64,000 bases of DNA from Rhizobium skierniewicense (lineage in GTDB: Bacteria > Pseudomonadota > Alphaproteobacteria > Rhizobiales > Rhizobiaceae): assembly GCF_014196515.1 (NCBI RefSeq), contig NZ_JACIDV010000011.1, forward strand, positions 96,058-160,057, given 5' to 3'. The position numbers were made by a program, and so were the translations under genes. Position 1 is the stretch's first letter; every line of letters begins with the position of its first letter. Positions 61,336 through 64,000 of the stretch are shown here, one piece after another. Under the pieces are notes generated by a model. It made no database searches and was not told the DNA's origin. It worked only from the letters and a program-made list of their open reading frames with translations.

Positions 61336-63849
61336 ATGAAGACACATGCACGGGCGGTGGTGATCGGTGGCGGCGTCGTCGGTGTTTCGACGCTCTATCA
61401 TCTGGCCAAAAAGGGCTGGAACGACGTCGTCCTGATCGAGCGCAAGGAGCTGACATCGGGCTCCACCTGGCACGCTGCGGGCCTGCTGCCATTGTTCAAC
61501 ATGAGCTACTCCGTCGGCCAGATCCACAAATATTCGGTGAAGTTCTACGAGGAGCTTCAGGAAGAAACCGGCATGAATGTCGGGTTCTCCAAGGTTTCCA
61601 ATATTCGTCTCGCCCGCACCAAAGACCGCTGGGACGAGTATATGTATTATTCCGGCATTGCCGAAACCATCGGCGTCAACGTCAAGATGCTGACGCCGGA
61701 AGAGGTCAAGGAGGTCTGGCCGCTGTGCGAGACAGAGGGGCTGCTCGGTGCGATCCAGCATCCTGATGACGGCTATATCCAGCCCGCAGACCTCACACAG
61801 GCGCTGGCCAAGGGCGCGCGCGACCGTGGGGCCACCATCTACCGAAACACCACCGTCACCGCGCTGGAGCAGCTTGAGGACGGTCACTGGAAGGTGACGA
61901 CCGACAAGGGTGAGATCATTGCCGAGCATGTGATCTCCTGCACCGGCAATTTTGCCCGCAAGACCGGCGAAATGGTGGGCATCAATATCCCGGTCATTCC
62001 AGTCGAGCACCAATACATCGTGACCGAACCGCACCCGGCCATTCTGGAACGCCGCAAACAGGGCCTGCCGGAAATGGGGGTCTTACGCGAATCCGACAGC
62101 GCCTGGTACATGCGCGAGGAGGCAGGCGGTCTCATTCTCGGTCCGTACGAGGTCGGCGCACCCGTCTGTTATGTCGACGGCCCATCGGACCAGAGCGAGT
62201 ACGAACTGTTTCAGGAAGAGCTCGATCGGCTCATGCCGCATATCGAAGCGGCCATTGCGCGCGTTCCGGCCTTCGGTGAAGTTGGCATCAAGAAGGTCTA
62301 TAATGGTGCCATTGCCTACACGCCGGACGGCAACCCGATTGTCGGACCTGCACCGGGGCTGAAGAACTTCTGGCTGAACGAGGGCCACTCCTTCGGCATC
62401 ACTGCGGCCGGTGGTGCGGGCTGGCAGTTGGCGGAATGGATTGTCGATGGCGAGCCGACGCTCGATCTGATGGGTGTCGATCCGCGCCGTTTCGGGCCTT
62501 ACGCGACTGAAGGCTACCTCATTGCCAAGAACGAGGAGGCCTATGCCAACGTCTTCACCATGCACTATCCGGACGAAGAGCGCAGCGCTGCCCGTCCCCT
62601 GAAGACAACGCCGATCTATGATCGCCTCAAGAAACTCGGCGGCGTGTTCGGCAGCGTCTACGGCTGGGAGCGCGCCAACTGGTTTGTGCCGGACGGTTAC
62701 GCGCTGAAGCCGGAGGAGTTGGGGGTTGGCGCGGATGTTCTGACCAACCACAACCACGCACCTGCGCTGGACGATGGCCGTATCGTTGAGAAGTGGTCGT
62801 TCCGTCGTTCGAATTACTTCGAGCATGTGGGGAATGAGGTAAAGCACGTCAACCAGCATGTCGGTGTGCTGGATATGTCGGCCTTTGCCAAGATGGAGGT
62901 GTCTGGCTCCGGTGCGCGTGCTTGGCTGGACAGCATTCTTGCCAACGCCATTCCTAAGAAACGCGGCCGTATCGCGCTGACGCATCTTTTGACCAAGGAT
63001 GGCGGGGTGAAAGCAGAATTCACCGTCTATGAATGGGCGCCGGGCCGATTCTATTTGGTCTCTGCCGGTGGTCTGGAAAGCCACGACCATGACGTGCTGC
63101 GCCGTTTAGCGCCGACGGATGGCTCGGTCATTCTCCAGCCCATCACCCAGAAGTATGGCGTTCTGGCCTTGGCTGGTCCGAAGTCGCGTGAGGTGCTGAA
63201 GAAGCTGACCCGCACCAGCCTGGATAACAAGGATTTTCCGTGGCTGACGGCCAAGGAGATTTCGGTTGGCGTGGCGACGGCGCATGCGCTTCGCGTCAAT
63301 TTCGTGGGCGAGTTGGGCTGGGAACTTCACCACCCCATCGAAATGCAGACCTATATCTTCGACCGTTTGATGGAGGCGGGTGCCGAATTCGGGATCAAGC
63401 CTTTCGGCATCCGTGCGATGGTGTCGATGTCGCTGGAAAAATCCTACCGTAACATGGGCCGTGAGCTGTCGGTCGAATACAATGCCTACACGTCGGGCCT
63501 AGACCGCTTCATCAAGCCCGAAAAGCAGTTCATTGGTCGTGACGCCGTGGTCGCGGGCAAGGAAAAGGGCCTCAAGTGGATTTTCGCGACGCTTGTGGTC
63601 ACGGGCAACACAACGGTGGACGCACGTGGGTCTGAAGCGATCTACAACGATGCGGGCGAGGTCGTTGGTCGCGCCACATCCGGCGGCTTTGGCTGGCGCA
63701 TTGGCAAATCGCTTGCGCTTGCCATGCTGTCACCTGACCATTCGGCCGTTGGAACCAAGCTGAAGATCAAGATTCTCGGTGATCTCTACGATGCCGAAGT
63801 CGTGGTTGAAAGTCCGTTCGATCCTGACAATGCGATGCTGCGCGGATAG
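61336..63849 (+). CDS. FAD-dependent oxidoreductase/GcvT-type aminomethyltransferase (sarcosine or dimethylglycine dehydrogenase-like)
   Basis: The 837-aa protein has an N-terminal FAD-binding DAO domain (AVVIGGGVVGVSTLYHLAKKG) with STWHAAG, the His-containing segment where DMGDH/SDH attach FAD. From about residue 430 a GcvT/aminomethyltransferase-like fold follows (VGVLDMSAFAKMEVSG, NFVGELGWELHHP, FGIRAMVSMSLEKSYR) that would capture the methyl group on tetrahydrofolate. It demethylates a glycine derivative in choline/betaine catabolism. Which one (sarcosine, dimethylglycine, or another N-methyl compound) cannot be told. ATG 61336 follows AAGGGGAA. Confidence 0.9.
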   Translation: MKTHARAVVIGGGVVGVSTLYHLAKKGWNDVVLIERKELTSGSTWHAAGLLPLFNMSYSVGQIHKYSVKFYEELQEETGMNVGFSKVSNIRLARTKDRWDEYMYYSGIAETIGVNVKMLTPEEVKEVWPLCETEGLLGAIQHPDDGYIQPADLTQALAKGARDRGATIYRNTTVTALEQLEDGHWKVTTDKGEIIAEHVISCTGNFARKTGEMVGINIPVIPVEHQYIVTEPHPAILERRKQGLPEMGVLRESDSAWYMREEAGGLILGPYEVGAPVCYVDGPSDQSEYELFQEELDRLMPHIEAAIARVPAFGEVGIKKVYNGAIAYTPDGNPIVGPAPGLKNFWLNEGHSFGITAAGGAGWQLAEWIVDGEPTLDLMGVDPRRFGPYATEGYLIAKNEEAYANVFTMHYPDEERSAARPLKTTPIYDRLKKLGGVFGSVYGWERANWFVPDGYALKPEELGVGADVLTNHNHAPALDDGRIVEKWSFRRSNYFEHVGNEVKHVNQHVGVLDMSAFAKMEVSGSGARAWLDSILANAIPKKRGRIALTHLLTKDGGVKAEFTVYEWAPGRFYLVSAGGLESHDHDVLRRLAPTDGSVILQPITQKYGVLALAGPKSREVLKKLTRTSLDNKDFPWLTAKEISVGVATAHALRVNFVGELGWELHHPIEMQTYIFDRLMEAGAEFGIKPFGIRAMVSMSLEKSYRNMGRELSVEYNAYTSGLDRFIKPEKQFIGRDAVVAGKEKGLKWIFATLVVTGNTTVDARGSEAIYNDAGEVVGRATSGGFGWRIGKSLALAMLSPDHSAVGTKLKIKILGDLYDAEVVVESPFDPDNAMLRG

Positions 63850-63883
63850 TCTTCCTCGTCTTTTATCCGCCGCTCAAAGAAAA

Positions 63884-63906
63884 ACCCGCCGAAGATATCG
63901 GCGGGT
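63884..63906 (-). terminator. Terminator at the right end of the window
   Basis: ACCCGCCGA (63884-63892), loop AGATA, TCGGCGGGT (63898-63906). The U-tract (TTTTTCTTT) is on the leftward strand, so it belongs mainly to a gene entering from the right. Confidence 0.7.
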
Positions 63907-63949
63907 CAGACTGCTGACAAACCCCTGGTCACATCGGGGGGGTTATGAT

Positions 63950-64000
63950 TCATTGGGACATGTTGAAGAAACCTGCTCCCGAACAGACGGCTCTCGAGAT
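63950..64000 (-). CDS. Possible 3' end of a leftward gene leaving the window
   Basis: A leftward frame enters from the right edge and ends at TGA 63952-63950 (...SGAGFFNMSQ). It is placed just before a leftward-oriented terminator, which supports it. Too short to identify. Confidence 0.35.
   Translation of the reverse strand: MSRAVCSGAGFFNMSQ

Noticed and set aside
63945..64000. Rightward partial ORF starting MIHWDML
   Set aside because: The adjacent terminator has its U-tract on the leftward strand, which favours a gene ending here from the right instead.

Overview
The window looks like part of a Rhizobiaceae (Agrobacterium/Rhizobium-type) chromosome. The evidence is a large accessory island followed by a typical alphaproteobacterial core: class II B12-dependent nrdJ with NrdR boxes, yajC-secDF (fused), an Mth938-domain gene, a squalene/phytoene-synthase-like gene, trmFO and a DMGDH/sarcosine-dehydrogenase-type oxidase. 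It also carries alphaproteobacterial-style regulatory sites (a GTTC-N7-GTTC LexA box and a Mur-like site before mntH). All identifications come from reading motifs; no database search was possible.

Positions 1-22.1 kb hold metal and arsenic resistance. The first half carries copper delivery (PCuAC, SCO), manganese uptake (mntH), two CDF exporters and two MerR regulators. It also carries DsbA/DsbB and a surprising set of spare envelope or essential enzymes: an FtsI-type transpeptidase, LspA, two L,D-transpeptidases and NadE, plus a CYP152-type peroxygenase P450. Four promoters with the MerR-type 19-bp spacer can be read directly. Three share a CTAGAGG half-site and drive yafK-like/czcO, sco/ldt and dsbBA-czcD; the fourth has a different operator and drives the HMA-CDF transporter and lspA. 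The second half is arsR-arsenic permease followed by arsR-arsN2-arsC-acr3-arsC-arsH-arsK, with overlapping or nearly overlapping genes.

Positions 22.1-37.8 kb hold a defence island. It begins with a 189-bp MITE-like insertion (19-bp perfect inverted repeats, CGCC duplication). Next come a C5 cytosine methyltransferase with a divergent PD-(D/E)XK nuclease candidate and partner, and a LexA-boxed run encoding a degenerate TnsA-like protein, a soluble AAA+/M41 (FtsH-like) protease, a 52-aa ORF and an FRG-domain protein. An unrecognised gene pair follows. The most notable locus is a tight five-gene leftward operon (37565 to 33039): a tandem class III cyclase, an E2 ubiquitin-conjugating-like protein, a PycTM-like membrane effector, a second class III cyclase (PycC) and a cyclic-nucleotide-binding TIR-like effector (PycTIR). 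This reads as a composite two-cyclase, two-effector Pycsar system with a built-in E2-like protein. The edge next to nrdJ carries three ~21-bp GGCCA repeats resembling the end of an IS21-type element.

Positions 37.8-64 kb are ordinary chromosome: nrdJ, an EamA transporter, an ArsR-type regulator, gpt, a diguanylate cyclase, tRNA-Glu, small enzymes, a lipocalin, yajC-secDF, trmFO, tRNA-Lys, an MscS channel and an FAD/GcvT oxidoreductase, with several clear hairpin terminators.
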